Positions 36,861-45,835 of a stretch of DNA of 64,000 nt are shown piece by piece (position 1 is the first letter of the stretch; the number at the start of each line of letters is the position of its first letter). The notes beneath the pieces are model-generated. The model made no database searches. It saw only the letters and a program-made list of their open reading frames with translations, and was not told the DNA's origin. The position numbers and the translations under genes were made by a program. Source of the stretch: JACIWG01 sp049969935 (GTDB lineage: Archaea; Thermoproteota; Nitrososphaeria; JACIWG01); contig JBMFNX010000001.1 of the NCBI GenBank assembly GCA_049969935.1, forward strand, positions 80,891 to 144,890, given 5' to 3'.

Positions 36861-38570
36861 ATGTCGCAGGAAGCGCCCACTCTATTCGTTAGGAGAGCTT
36901 CTGGTTTAGTTAGAACAATAGGTCCGTTCACTGCATTTATGATAGTCTTCAGTCATACAGTTGGTGGTGGTATCCATAAACTAGCTGTACAGGCAGCCTA
37001 TAATAGCCCAGGCGCCTATATCCCATATTCTTTCCTCGTTACCGGCTTACTAGCTGGATTACCAACTGCCATAATATATACAATGCTTGGATCGATGATG
37101 CCCAGAACTGGTGGTGACTATATATTTATAACCAGAGGCTTAAGCCCAATACTTGGTTTTGTGGCTTCATGGGGCTTCTGGTTCACTGAAGTCCTAAGTT
37201 ATGGTATTATTGCATGGTATTCAATAGACTTTTTTGCTGGAGCATTGACAATCTCTGGCGTTGTACTTAATAATCCTGGGTTAACTGGCTTCGCTCAATG
37301 GCTTTCGACAACTGAAGGACACTGGATCGTAGGCTCCATCTTTGTATTTGGTTTTGCTCTACTTGCATTATTTGGTATGCGCGTGTATAGTTGGGTAGTG
37401 AACATACTTGGTACTCTAGCAATAATAGGCGTACTTACAAATCTCATAATTCTGGGAGGTTTTGGTCTTGCTGCGGGTGCATCAGTTGTAGGTTGGGATA
37501 GAGTATTCGGTGCAGGTGCATACGAAAAAATAGTGCAGAAATCATTCGAATTATCCTCTCAATATAAGGGTGTTTTTCCAGTCTCTGAATTCAGTTGGAG
37601 TGACACAATGCGCGCTGGAATTGGGGCAATATGGGCCTACATCGGTATTACATCCGCTGTATATGTAGGTGGTGAAATAAAATCTCCGTCTAAAACATTG
37701 TTTATTTCACAAGTACTTGGCACAATTGTTATCATGCTCTACTATATTGGGTTACCGGCTCTAGTTTATAATGCTTGGCGTGTGCCATCTGAAGTTTTAG
37801 ATAAAACAGGAGCAAGTAAAATTCTAGAGCAAATGAATGTACCAAAAGATAGGGTTTACTTTATTGCACTTTACCAATTCCTAATGAACAATTGGGGTTC
37901 AAAAAATGTTGCAGCTCTCTTAGGTGTACCTGAAGCACATCTTCTCCCAGCTGGTGTAGTCACCACATATACTGTTACCCTTCTGCCTCCAGAATTGGCA
38001 TGGTTCCAAGTATTAAATGGAATATTGGTTGGGATCGTATTACTAAAGGATATACCGGCGTTTTTCCTTGTAAGCAGTAGAATGATTTTTGCTTGGTCCT
38101 TTGACAGGTTCTTCCCTGAAATTTTCTCCAGAGTAAATAGTACATTTAATAGTCCACACTGGGCAATAATTCTAACAATGGTCGGTGGCTTACTTGGTGT
38201 TGTGCTTAACATACTAAGTGGTGAATGGTTGGCCTCAGTCGATACAACAATGCTGTATCAATTTGCCGTAATGGTTGCAGGTTTATCTGCAGCAGTTTTA
38301 CCTTTTATAAGGTCAGACATTTATGAAAAATCTTCTGCAAAATACTCTATATTCGGTATTCCTCTTCTAAGTCTTTTCGGAATACTCGCGTTTGGTTCAA
38401 ACTTTTACTTCCTAATTGTAGCTGGAACATGGTTGAATCCAGAAAGAGACCTTGTTATGCAAACCTTCTGGATGGCACTAGGTGTTGCGATATTTACAGG
38501 ATACCTTATTAAGAATGTGAAGCGTGGCATAGACGTGAAAACAATATATACTGAAATTCCACCAGCTTAG
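36861..38570 (+). CDS. APC-family amino acid permease
   Basis: The 569 residues form about 12 transmembrane helices. The APC signature region is at the start: TIGPFTAFMIVFSHTVGGGI, with unwound helix 1, and MPRTGGDYIFITRGLSPILG. GAIWAYIGITSAVYVGGEIK, typical of helix 6, follows. It should import an amino acid or similar amine by proton or sodium coupling; the substrate cannot be told. Codon use appears slightly less AT-rich than in neighbours. An AT-rich promoter region of 165 bp separates it from the divergent unknown pair. Confidence 0.88.
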   Translation: MSQEAPTLFVRRASGLVRTIGPFTAFMIVFSHTVGGGIHKLAVQAAYNSPGAYIPYSFLVTGLLAGLPTAIIYTMLGSMMPRTGGDYIFITRGLSPILGFVASWGFWFTEVLSYGIIAWYSIDFFAGALTISGVVLNNPGLTGFAQWLSTTEGHWIVGSIFVFGFALLALFGMRVYSWVVNILGTLAIIGVLTNLIILGGFGLAAGASVVGWDRVFGAGAYEKIVQKSFELSSQYKGVFPVSEFSWSDTMRAGIGAIWAYIGITSAVYVGGEIKSPSKTLFISQVLGTIVIMLYYIGLPALVYNAWRVPSEVLDKTGASKILEQMNVPKDRVYFIALYQFLMNNWGSKNVAALLGVPEAHLLPAGVVTTYTVTLLPPELAWFQVLNGILVGIVLLKDIPAFFLVSSRMIFAWSFDRFFPEIFSRVNSTFNSPHWAIILTMVGGLLGVVLNILSGEWLASVDTTMLYQFAVMVAGLSAAVLPFIRSDIYEKSSAKYSIFGIPLLSLFGILAFGSNFYFLIVAGTWLNPERDLVMQTFWMALGVAIFTGYLIKNVKRGIDVKTIYTEIPPA

Positions 38571-38630
38571 CTCTCTCCCCTATTTTTTAATTTTTAAATA
38601 TGGTTGAAACCGAAGGGTAGATGGCTCATC

Positions 38631-39587
38631 TTGACTAAAATATTTTTCGCCGTTGATGTGCACGGAAGCACTCCTGTGTGGAGAAAATGGATAAATGTAG
38701 TAAATATGTATAAAGTAGATATACTTATTCTTGCTGGAGACTTAACAGGTAAAGCTGTAGTACCCATCTTTAGAAAAGATAACGAATATGAAGCAACAAT
38801 CTTTAATAAGAAATATACGGCGAAGAATGAAGAGGAGTTAAAGAAGATTCAAGATATAATCGAAAATATGGCATATTACTATGCCATTATGACAAAGGAA
38901 GAAGCAAATGAAATATCAAAAGACCCTAAAAAAATGGACTTGTTATTTAAAAATGCTATGATAGGTCGTCTAAGGAAATGGTTGGACTTACTACTGGAAA
39001 AGGTTGACACCAAAAATGTGATAACAATTGTAATGCCAGGTAATGACGACGAACAGTACATTGATGAAACTATAAAAAGTTATGAAGATCGAAGCATCCT
39101 CTATCCATTAGATAAAACAATAACATTGCCTCACAACTATGAACTTGTATCTCATGAATTTGTTAATCCCACACCTTGGCGCACACCACGTGAAGCAGAA
39201 GAGGATAAATTGTATAAAATTGTTGAAGAAAAAATAAAAAGGTCCAATGTAAAAGATTATTCAAAGGCCATCTTTAATTTCCACTGCCCACCATTTAATA
39301 CAAATCTTGATCTCGCTCCAAAATTGGACAAGAATATGAAAATTGTGTATGTAGGTGGCAAACCTTCAATGATTCATGTAGGTAGTACTTCAATAAGAAA
39401 GTTAATTGAAAAATATCAACCTGCACTCGGATTACATGGTCATATTCACGAAAGCTATGCAAGTGATAAAATAGGAAATTCTATCGTACTTAATCCTGGT
39501 AGCGAATATACTGAAGGTATCTTAAGAGGATTTTTTATAGAATATGATTCTGAAGGGATAAAAAATTATTGGAAAATTGAGGGGTAA
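38631..39587 (+). CDS. Metallophosphoesterase of unknown substrate
   Basis: The first strand KIFFAVDVHGS supplies the DxH metal motif. LILAGDLTGKAV, VMPGNDDEQY (Asp in place of the usual His), FNFHCPPFN, LHGHIHES and NPGSEY follow. An inserted helical region lies at 60-120. I begin at TTG 38631, because homologues start at the first strand and a TATA-like TTTTTAAATATG sits about 30 nt upstream. TTG 38604 is the longer choice. The stop abuts the nucleotidyltransferase-like gene, so they form a two-gene unit. Confidence 0.82.
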   Translation: MTKIFFAVDVHGSTPVWRKWINVVNMYKVDILILAGDLTGKAVVPIFRKDNEYEATIFNKKYTAKNEEELKKIQDIIENMAYYYAIMTKEEANEISKDPKKMDLLFKNAMIGRLRKWLDLLLEKVDTKNVITIVMPGNDDEQYIDETIKSYEDRSILYPLDKTITLPHNYELVSHEFVNPTPWRTPREAEEDKLYKIVEEKIKRSNVKDYSKAIFNFHCPPFNTNLDLAPKLDKNMKIVYVGGKPSMIHVGSTSIRKLIEKYQPALGLHGHIHESYASDKIGNSIVLNPGSEYTEGILRGFFIEYDSEGIKNYWKIEG

Positions 39588-40409
39588 GTGGTGGCTAGTG
39601 CACATTTTGTCGGGTTAAGCGAAGAAGAGTTTATAAATGAAGCATTAAAAATTGTTTCAAAAGCAAAGGAAAAAGATATTATTCTGAGAATATTAGGTTC
39701 ATTAGCTGTTCACTTGTATGTCTCCAATGATCCAAGAGCTCTCGCACTACATAGAAAAAGATTTGGGGATTCAACGCATGTGTTCACAGATTTAGATCTA
39801 GTCGGATATGGAAAGCAAAGAGGTTCGATTGAAAAATTTTTTAACGGGCTCCAGTATCAACCAGATAGAATTGTCAACTGTATATTTGGTGACCGTAGAC
39901 TAATATTCTATCATCCAAAAGGATACTTTACTGTCGACGTCTTCTTGAATAAATTAGAGTTTAGTCATGATGTGTACTTTGGAGATAAACCAGGTAAAGG
40001 TCGGTTAGAACTTACATATCCTGCAATAACTCCTACTGACGTGGTTCTAGAAAAGTTGCAAATTCATAAAATAAACAGAAAAGACTTAATTGACCTTGCT
40101 GCCCTTTTCCTAGTAAAAGACATAAATTCTGAGCCCCTATCAATTGATGGTTCATATATAGCCAAAATTCTCGCCCAAGATTGGGGATTCTGGTATGATG
40201 CAACAAATAATTTAAACGCATTAAAATATGTTGTAAAAGAACTTTATGATTCAAAGGAGCTTCAAGAAGATATATACTCAAAAATTATTAACAGAATTAA
40301 TTTACTTCTAACAATTATAGATAAAGAGCCCAAATCGAAAGATTGGATAAAAAGAAGCCAACTTGGAACAAAAAAACCTTGGTATAGGGAAGTCGAAGAC
40401 TTATTCTAA
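39588..40409 (+). CDS. Nucleotidyltransferase-fold protein of unknown function
   Basis: Residues 30-75 show a nucleotidyltransferase pattern: ILGSLAVHLY followed by THVFTDLDLVGYG, giving the G-S and D-x-D residues. TVDVFLNKLEF may supply the third acidic residue, and TPTDVVLEKLQIHKINRKDL resembles the helix after the core in abortive-infection-type transferases (AbiEii-like). It begins at GTG directly after the phosphoesterase stop. One enzyme adding and one removing a phosphate-linked group is an attractive but untested reading of the pair. Confidence 0.7.
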   Translation: MVASAHFVGLSEEEFINEALKIVSKAKEKDIILRILGSLAVHLYVSNDPRALALHRKRFGDSTHVFTDLDLVGYGKQRGSIEKFFNGLQYQPDRIVNCIFGDRRLIFYHPKGYFTVDVFLNKLEFSHDVYFGDKPGKGRLELTYPAITPTDVVLEKLQIHKINRKDLIDLAALFLVKDINSEPLSIDGSYIAKILAQDWGFWYDATNNLNALKYVVKELYDSKELQEDIYSKIINRINLLLTIIDKEPKSKDWIKRSQLGTKKPWYREVEDLF

Positions 40410-40460
40410 TTTTCTTGACTATTTCCAACAATTCTAATTATAATTAATAGAATTAAATGG

Positions 40461-40536
40461 TGGGGTCGATGGGATTTGAACCCATGCTTTCACGGGCCCG
40501 AACCGTGCAGCCTAGACCAGACTAGCTGACGACCCC
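40461..40536 (-). tRNA. tRNA-Pro (anticodon CGG)
   Basis: Acceptor GGGGTCG pairs with CGACCCC. The anticodon arm is CACGG-TTCGGGC-CCGTG and the T-arm ATGGG-TTCAAAT-CCCAT. Discriminator A is followed by CCA in the DNA (40458-40460), so the 3' CCA is encoded. There is no intron. Confidence 0.93.
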
Positions 40537-40598
40537 TTTCTCCCCCTTTCATCATCAAAAGATAACCATATATACCCCTTATTAAATCTAAGGTTGAT

Positions 40599-40712
40599 GC
40601 CGAGAGCGTGCCGAGATACATTTTGCTCGAAAGCTCAGCCTGGTTAGAGCGCTGGACTCATAATCCAGAGGCCGCGGGTTCGAAACCTCAGGCGAAAAGC
40701 CCGCTCTCGGCA
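40599..40712 (+). tRNA. tRNA-Met (anticodon CAT) with two non-canonical introns
   Basis: Acceptor GCCGAGA pairs with TCTCGGC, and CTGGA-CTCATAA-TCCAG is the anticodon arm. Twenty-five extra bases separate the acceptor from the D-arm (about 40607-40631), and 14 extra bases split the T-loop (about 40686-40699). The second has a perfect bulge-helix-bulge: T-stem GCGGG/CCCGC, central TTCG/CGAA, bulges AAA and AAG. The first has central CGAG/CTCG with bulges AGC and AAA. Removal leaves 75 nt. The G1-C72 pair fits elongator Met, but tRNA-Ile2 (CAT) is not excluded. Confidence 0.88.
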
Positions 40713-40793
40713 TCTCCATACTTAGAAAAATTTTCTATACCTTAAATTAATTCTAGTATCTTAGTATCGTGAAAAAAGTTATTGATAAACTGG

Positions 40794-40878
40794 TGCGGGG
40801 GGTGGGATTTGAACCCACGAACCCCTACGGGACAGGGTTCTGAGCCCTGCGCCTTTGACCTGGCTTGGCAACCCCCGC
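40794..40878 (-). tRNA. tRNA-Leu (anticodon CAG)
   Basis: Acceptor GCGGGGG pairs with CCCCCGC. The anticodon arm is CAGGG-CTCAGAA-CCCTG. A class II variable arm and T-arm GTGGG-TTCAAAT-CCCAC follow. Discriminator A is followed by an encoded CCA (40791-40793). The acceptor and T-arm are the same as in tRNA-Leu(CAA) at 11507, but that one lacks CCA. Confidence 0.94.
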
Positions 40879-41019
40879 ACACTAACATAGTATAAAAGTT
40901 CAATTTTATAAAAATTAAATCAAATGCTATCAATACCTACATTATAATAATCTTGTATTCTACCAGCTTTCCTTATTTAAAGAACAATTTAAATATAAAA
41001 AGCCTTTCTATGTTCTGGC

Positions 41020-41187
41020 GATGTTGTCACGATAATTTTTTGCTGATGATTTTGTATACTGAAGGCGAAGCGAAAACATTCTACAGTAACCTCTCCTATA
41101 ATCAAACACCAAAATCCATAACAAGATACATAAGCTCATTTACAGCAATATAAAACTAGATTCCAAACAAGCTATCGTGACAGTATC
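41020..41187. mobile_element. 168-bp MITE with 15-bp inverted ends and 8-bp target duplication
   Basis: The left end GATGTTGTCACGATA and the inverted right end GATACTGTCACGATA match at 13 of 15 positions. The element is flanked by direct repeats GTTCTGGC at 41012-41019 and 41188-41195, a clean target-site duplication. The ends recall IS1-family termini, which also duplicate 8-9 bp, but the family is a guess. The interior has an open frame on the plus strand (SITRYISSFTAI) that may be the tail of a transposase. The first 22 bp recur exactly at 58315. Confidence 0.8.
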
Positions 41188-41202
41188 GTTCTGGCTTTGT
41201 GT

Positions 41203-41885
41203 ATGAGTAATATGGAAGTGAATATTGAAAATAAAATTAATGAAATAAGAATGTTGATAGAAAAAATAAATGAACCAAGCATTCAGAGAAGAAACATTAT
41301 ATGTGATCGAAAAATGCTTATTTCAACCACCATATGTATTTTCTCCTGCGGCTAAGAAGGCACATCATTCTTATCCGGGTGGTCTAATCGATCATTTAAT
41401 TTCTACTACTAATATCGCATTATCTATTGCAACTCAATTAGAGAAAATTTATGGCTATAATATTGATTTTGATACTATAATATCAGCTGGTCTTCTACAT
41501 GACATTATGAAACCAATAACCTACAACTTAAAAAGAATCTGATAAAAATTCTCCTATAGGCCACTACCTTGATCACTTAACATAAAGTGCAATAAAATTA
41601 TTCCAAGAAGGTTTTCCACTAAAATTATTCATGCTGTCGCAGCTCATCATGGTGAAGCCAGTCCAACCCGCCCTGAAACAATTGAGGCGATGATAATTCA
41701 TCTTGCTGACTATATTGACTCAAAACTAAACGGAGATATTTTACGAAAAGCAAGGAATATCTGCCAAGAAGAACTAAATGAACCTCTCGAATTTAATAAC
41801 ATAGGTCAAGTTTTAGATGTTTTTTAAAAAAATACTTGATAAAGCACAAGCTGAACTTACAATATCTTTATCCTCAAAGACTTAA
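41203..41885 (+). pseudogene. Decayed HD-domain phosphohydrolase gene
   Basis: Pieces of one protein lie in different frames. A first piece starts MSNMEVNIENKINEIRMLIE. The metal-site half is AHHSYPGGLIDHLISTT and LLHDIMKPITY in another frame (41270-41540). A third piece near 41620-41825 reads IHAVAAHHGEASPTRPETIE then ADYIDSKL, and a last reads KKILDKAQAELTIS. Together these give the H...HD...H...D set of HD hydrolases. At least three frame changes, and internal stops near 41540, show that it is broken. The MITE sits 15 bp before its start and may have disabled its promoter. Confidence 0.85.
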
Positions 41886-41918
41886 ATTTTTTAAACTCCT
41901 CTTGACAATTGTCCTATA

Positions 41919-42017
41919 GCCGGGGTGCCTGAGTGGTCAAAAGGGCCGGCCTCGAGATCTTACAAGAAAGCCGGTAACGGTCCGTCCGTTGCAAGGGTTC
42001 AAATCCCTTCCCCGGCG
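41919..42017 (+). tRNA. tRNA-Ser (anticodon CGA) with canonical intron
   Basis: Acceptor GCCGGGG pairs with CCCCGGC, with discriminator G. The anticodon arm is CCGGC-CTCGAG[intron]A-GCCGG. A 12-nt intron (about 41957-41968, ATCTTACAAGAA) sits at the usual 37/38 site. The variable arm AACGG-TCCGT-CCGTT is long, as for Ser. A TATA-like TTTTTAAACT lies about 25 nt upstream. No CCA is encoded. Confidence 0.92.
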
Positions 42018-42219
42018 CTAATCTATTGTATTCTAAAAAATATCGAATACTAAATTATTAAAAAACCTTATTTATTTAATGCAATAAATTTTATTTCTCC
42101 AATTGGTTTAAGTTAACAAGCCTTGCATATAAGCAACTCTTTATTGTAATTTTTTCTGGGATATCACTTTTTATATCCCAAAATTTTGATTTTTAATAAA
42201 TTTTTCCTAAAATCGGTAC

Positions 42220-42492
42220 TTAATCCCTTATATTTTCTAGACAGCTTATTGCATCATATATTTTTACTCTAGCAAATATAGGTAGATTTGGGTCTTCACT
42301 TATTTCAGTTAATATCGCTACAGCATTCGCAGCTCTGACACCGAGTTTTCCTGTCCCCTTTTGCAAGTCTGTCATAATTTCTTTTATTGTTTTTCTAATG
42401 TTTCTTGGAACTGTTACTGTTTCAGAAATATTTTGTAATACAGCCAATGCTTTATTAACTCTTTCTTGGTTCTCCTTATTAATTGTTGACAA
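42220..42492 (-). CDS. UPF0147 family protein
   Basis: This 90-residue helical protein reads AVLQNISETVTVPRNIRKTI followed by LGVRAANAVAILTEISEDPN, the conserved core of archaeal UPF0147. Function is unknown. It is a separate unit downstream of hef on the same strand, 77 nt before hef's stop position on the map. An 8-bp hairpin (TGGGATAT/ATATCCCA) lies beyond its stop at about 42159-42182. Confidence 0.88.
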   Translation of the reverse strand: MSTINKENQERVNKALAVLQNISETVTVPRNIRKTIKEIMTDLQKGTGKLGVRAANAVAILTEISEDPNLPIFARVKIYDAISCLENIRD

Positions 42493-42569
42493 TTTCTATA
42501 CACCTCCATTTAAAAATTATGCCCCTATTATATCCCCCAAATTATTTAATTTAAATCTTCTATTTTTTG

Positions 42570-44699
42570 TTACTTAAGTTTATTATAATCCAAAGTTACT
42601 ATTTCCCTTATTCTTTTTGCAATAGACTCACCAATACCCTTTACTTCCATTAATTCCTTTTTATCAGCAGTAAAGATTCTTTGCAGTGTACCAAACTTTT
42701 CTAATAATCTCTCTGCTAAAACTGTACTTATCCCTGGTATTCCAGCTAATATATATTTTTGAATTTCTTTCATGTTAACAGGCTTGACTCCTTCACGAAT
42801 CTTTATGCTTTTCTTTTTTTCAAGTTGCTCCCTTTTTGCAATACTATAAAGCAAGAAGGCAGTTTCTGAGGGGTTCTCAGTTATTATTACAGGAATATTA
42901 TAGTCTGAAATCAGACTAGCTAGTGCTCCATAAAATGAATTTAGAGTGATTCTTTCCACAACCCCTTCTTTCTCTATTATCATAATTGGTTTTGAATAGT
43001 GCTGTTTAAGATTCAGTGCTTGTGAAAAAAGTCTTCCATCTATCACTGATTCAACAAAATCCTTTATTGTCTTCCTCTCAACACAGATTTCTTCTGATAA
43101 TAAAAAGTCCCCTATTTCTAATGATTGTTCTTCTATTTCTATATCGTATTTTGAAAGTTCTGACTTTATTTCTTGTTTCTCTCTATAGTCTACAATTACT
43201 TTTAATTTCTTTAATTCATTACCAATTGGATTAATAAAGTGTTCTAAAGGTAATATTTTCACCTCTTTTTTTATTTCTTTAATTACTTTTTCAGCTTTTC
43301 TCTTACCTGCCCAAAAGAGTGCTTCTTCTTTTGTTCCTTCCATAATTAAAGCAATAACCTCACCTTTCTTTTTCCTTCCTGTTCTTCCCTTTCTTTGAAC
43401 AAATCTTATTGCATCAGAAACATTATCATAAAAAATTACAGTATTGCATTCGGTTATATCTAATCCCTCTTCACCCACTCTTGTCGCAAATAGTACCTTG
43501 CATTCACCCTCTCTCATTTTCTCTAGAACTTCTAACTGTTCTTTTTGAGATTGGCTTAGCCTTCCTTTCTTTCCAATTAAATAAGCTCCTTGGATATTCC
43601 AATTTTTTGCTTTTTCAAAAAGCATTTTCGTAGCATATTTATAATTAGTAAAAACTATTACCTTATCTTTTTCTCTCGCTCTCATTAAAATCTTCTTCAA
43701 TTCAATTACTTTTGGATGTTCCTCGCCAATAATTTGCATACCCTTTGCTATCTCATAAGCTGTTCTAAAATCGGTGTCACTTTTAAGTTGCATAATACTC
43801 TTTCCTTTTCTCAAAAGGATTTTCTCACAATAATCAACAAATGGTTCAATACCATATGTTTCAACAAGGTTAAGGCAATGATGCAATCTGATCAATGAAT
43901 TAATTATAATTTTGTTTTCCATATTCATTTCTTTCTTACGTAGTTCTAAAAGTTCCTTAACAGATCTTATTTTAGAAAAGTTTATACTTTTATTTTCCAA
44001 TTGTTTACTAATATTTTCAATAGATTTAAGTAAGCTTTGTCTTATTACATTTAAGGCGGGTGTCTGCTTTATTTTTATTATTGTAATCTTTGAGCCAAAA
44101 ATGTATTTTCTAACTTCTGGCTCCTCCTCTGTTATAGTTTCTACAGTGTTTAAGTTTAGTGAATCCAAAATACTTTGAACTTTTTCTTTTTCAGCTGGAG
44201 GCGATGCAGTAAATCCAATTATTCTAATTTCTTTTTTCCTATCATTGATCTTCTTTCCTAATATTGAATATGGATGATTGCCAACTGCATGATGTGCTTC
44301 ATCAAAAATTATGGCATAGAAATCTTCTATACTAAATATATTTTTTTCTAAATCACTTAAGGTTACCTCAGCTGTAGCGATAACAATCCTCTTTTTCCAT
44401 GCCTCTATTCGTTCTTCTAATTTTTTTTCTCCAGTAACCTCCGAAATTTCTTTATATTCTAAATCCAGTATTTCCCTTAGTGTAATGGTGTGCTGTCCAA
44501 CTAAAACACGAGTCGGTGCAATTATTAAAAATCTTCTTATATTATTTTCAATTAAAGATTTTGCAATAAATAATGCTGCAATAATAGTTTTACCTAATCC
44601 TGTCGGTGCTATAATTAAACAATTCCTCCTAAGACATACGTCTGAAAGTTTATCCTGATATTCTCTAAATTCAACTTTATTCTTTTTTATAAATTGCAT
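42570..44699 (-). CDS. hef: Hef helicase-nuclease (FANCM/XPF type)
   Basis: Hef opens and cuts stalled replication forks. The N-terminal SF2 helicase has APTGLGKTIIAALF, DEAH box IIFDEAHHAVG, GFTASPPA and QRKGRTGRKKKG. The C-terminal XPF nuclease has VDYREKQEIKSEL, then GDFLLSEEICVERKTIKDFV with the ERKxxxD catalytic motif. A tandem helix-hairpin-helix follows (YILAGIPGISTVLAERLLEK and LMEVKGIGESIAKRI). At 709 residues it is a full-length two-domain Hef, which classical Crenarchaeota lack. It is divergent from the primase genes. Confidence 0.95.
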   Translation of the reverse strand: MQFIKKNKVEFREYQDKLSDVCLRRNCLIIAPTGLGKTIIAALFIAKSLIENNIRRFLIIAPTRVLVGQHTITLREILDLEYKEISEVTGEKKLEERIEAWKKRIVIATAEVTLSDLEKNIFSIEDFYAIIFDEAHHAVGNHPYSILGKKINDRKKEIRIIGFTASPPAEKEKVQSILDSLNLNTVETITEEEPEVRKYIFGSKITIIKIKQTPALNVIRQSLLKSIENISKQLENKSINFSKIRSVKELLELRKKEMNMENKIIINSLIRLHHCLNLVETYGIEPFVDYCEKILLRKGKSIMQLKSDTDFRTAYEIAKGMQIIGEEHPKVIELKKILMRAREKDKVIVFTNYKYATKMLFEKAKNWNIQGAYLIGKKGRLSQSQKEQLEVLEKMREGECKVLFATRVGEEGLDITECNTVIFYDNVSDAIRFVQRKGRTGRKKKGEVIALIMEGTKEEALFWAGKRKAEKVIKEIKKEVKILPLEHFINPIGNELKKLKVIVDYREKQEIKSELSKYDIEIEEQSLEIGDFLLSEEICVERKTIKDFVESVIDGRLFSQALNLKQHYSKPIMIIEKEGVVERITLNSFYGALASLISDYNIPVIITENPSETAFLLYSIAKREQLEKKKSIKIREGVKPVNMKEIQKYILAGIPGISTVLAERLLEKFGTLQRIFTADKKELMEVKGIGESIAKRIREIVTLDYNKLK

Positions 44700-44794
44700 A
44701 ACGCGCCTTTTCTTTATCCAAATATCAGTTTAATTAAAGTTTCTGAAAGCTAATTAAATAGGTATTAATAATAAAGTAGGGTGAGCTCTCTTAA

Positions 44795-45835
44795 ATGCAA
44801 ATTCTAGGTGAAGAAGATCTAGTAAAATATCCCTTCTTAGAAGAAACTAAAGAGTATATTGCAAAACTAGGTCTAACATTAAATGATTTTGTATCTAATG
44901 AGTTTGAAAAAGTGATTAGACGTTGTGAACTGAGATTAATGTCTTCAAGGTACCCACCAGAACTTTATACTTTAGATAAAGATACCGACCTTCTCTCTTT
45001 TATACTGGCTTTGATCATAATTAAAGCCAGTCAACGAGAAGATGTTTTTTCTAGATTTGCTTTTAATGAAGCAAATCGAGCAGAATATTTTTTAAAAACA
45101 GAAGAAAATAAAAGAGTTTTAACTTATATTTTAAAAAGATTGTTGAATATAAATATACTTGAAGTTGATGATTCTATTGGAGGTTCACATTATGAATACG
45201 CAATCCATGTAAAAGATTACATTAAACTTTCTTCATCATTAAAAAGTATACATTGGAAGATTGTTAACAAGATTGTTTATAATGGTCTTGTATATTTGAA
45301 AAGAAGAGAAATTATTAGACTTGCACGCGATAAAATATTTCAAGAAATATATAAAAGAATTAAAGATGCTCCAACTCCTGTTGTCCCTCAAAATCTTCAA
45401 TATCTTGTTGATATAGTAAAAAATCGTCCACTTCCTAAAAGGTTAGCAAAAAATTTTGTACCAACTGAAGACCCACCTTGTGTAACACAAATATTGGATA
45501 AAATTAAAGCAGGTAAAAATCTGTCTCATTACGAGCGTTTTTTTATAACAACGTTCTTATTAAAAAGAGGGAAAACTGTTGATGAAATTATTAGCTTATT
45601 TTCTTTTTCTCCTGATTTTAACGAAAAAATTGCAAGATATCAAGTAGAACATATCGCTGGATTACGTGGTGGTAGAAAGCAATATAATGTACCTGATTGC
45701 AAAACTCTTTTCTCTCAAAGCTTGTGCTATAAAAATGAATCCTGCGATAACATATCGCATCCATTAAATTATAAGTTAAAAAAGGTGGAAAAATTAGATG
45801 GAAAGAAGAGAAAACTTCCTAAAAAAGATATTTAG
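44795..45835 (+). CDS. priL: DNA primase large subunit
   Basis: PriL holds the iron-sulfur domain that regulates primer length and substrate binding. The helical N-terminal half contains SRYPPELYTL. The C-terminal domain has the four cysteines for the 4Fe-4S cluster: one in PPCVTQILDKIKAG, then in DCKTLFSQSLCYKNESCDN. HYERFFITTFLLKRGKTVDE is a conserved block. The gene overlaps priS by 38 nt in another frame, so translation is coupled. GGTGAGCTC precedes the ATG. Confidence 0.95.
   Translation: MQILGEEDLVKYPFLEETKEYIAKLGLTLNDFVSNEFEKVIRRCELRLMSSRYPPELYTLDKDTDLLSFILALIIIKASQREDVFSRFAFNEANRAEYFLKTEENKRVLTYILKRLLNINILEVDDSIGGSHYEYAIHVKDYIKLSSSLKSIHWKIVNKIVYNGLVYLKRREIIRLARDKIFQEIYKRIKDAPTPVVPQNLQYLVDIVKNRPLPKRLAKNFVPTEDPPCVTQILDKIKAGKNLSHYERFFITTFLLKRGKTVDEIISLFSFSPDFNEKIARYQVEHIAGLRGGRKQYNVPDCKTLFSQSLCYKNESCDNISHPLNYKLKKVEKLDGKKRKLPKKDI

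Noticed and set aside
40953..41153. A 66-codon plus-strand frame.
   Set aside because: It begins outside the MITE and ends within it, crossing the target duplication, so it cannot be an old gene. Its tail may be transposase remains.
42156..42182. Hairpin TGGGATAT/ATATCCCA downstream of the UPF0147 gene.
   Set aside because: There is no T-run on the transcribed side to make it a terminator, and no other role is supported. The rest of 42018-42219 is plain AT-rich spacer.
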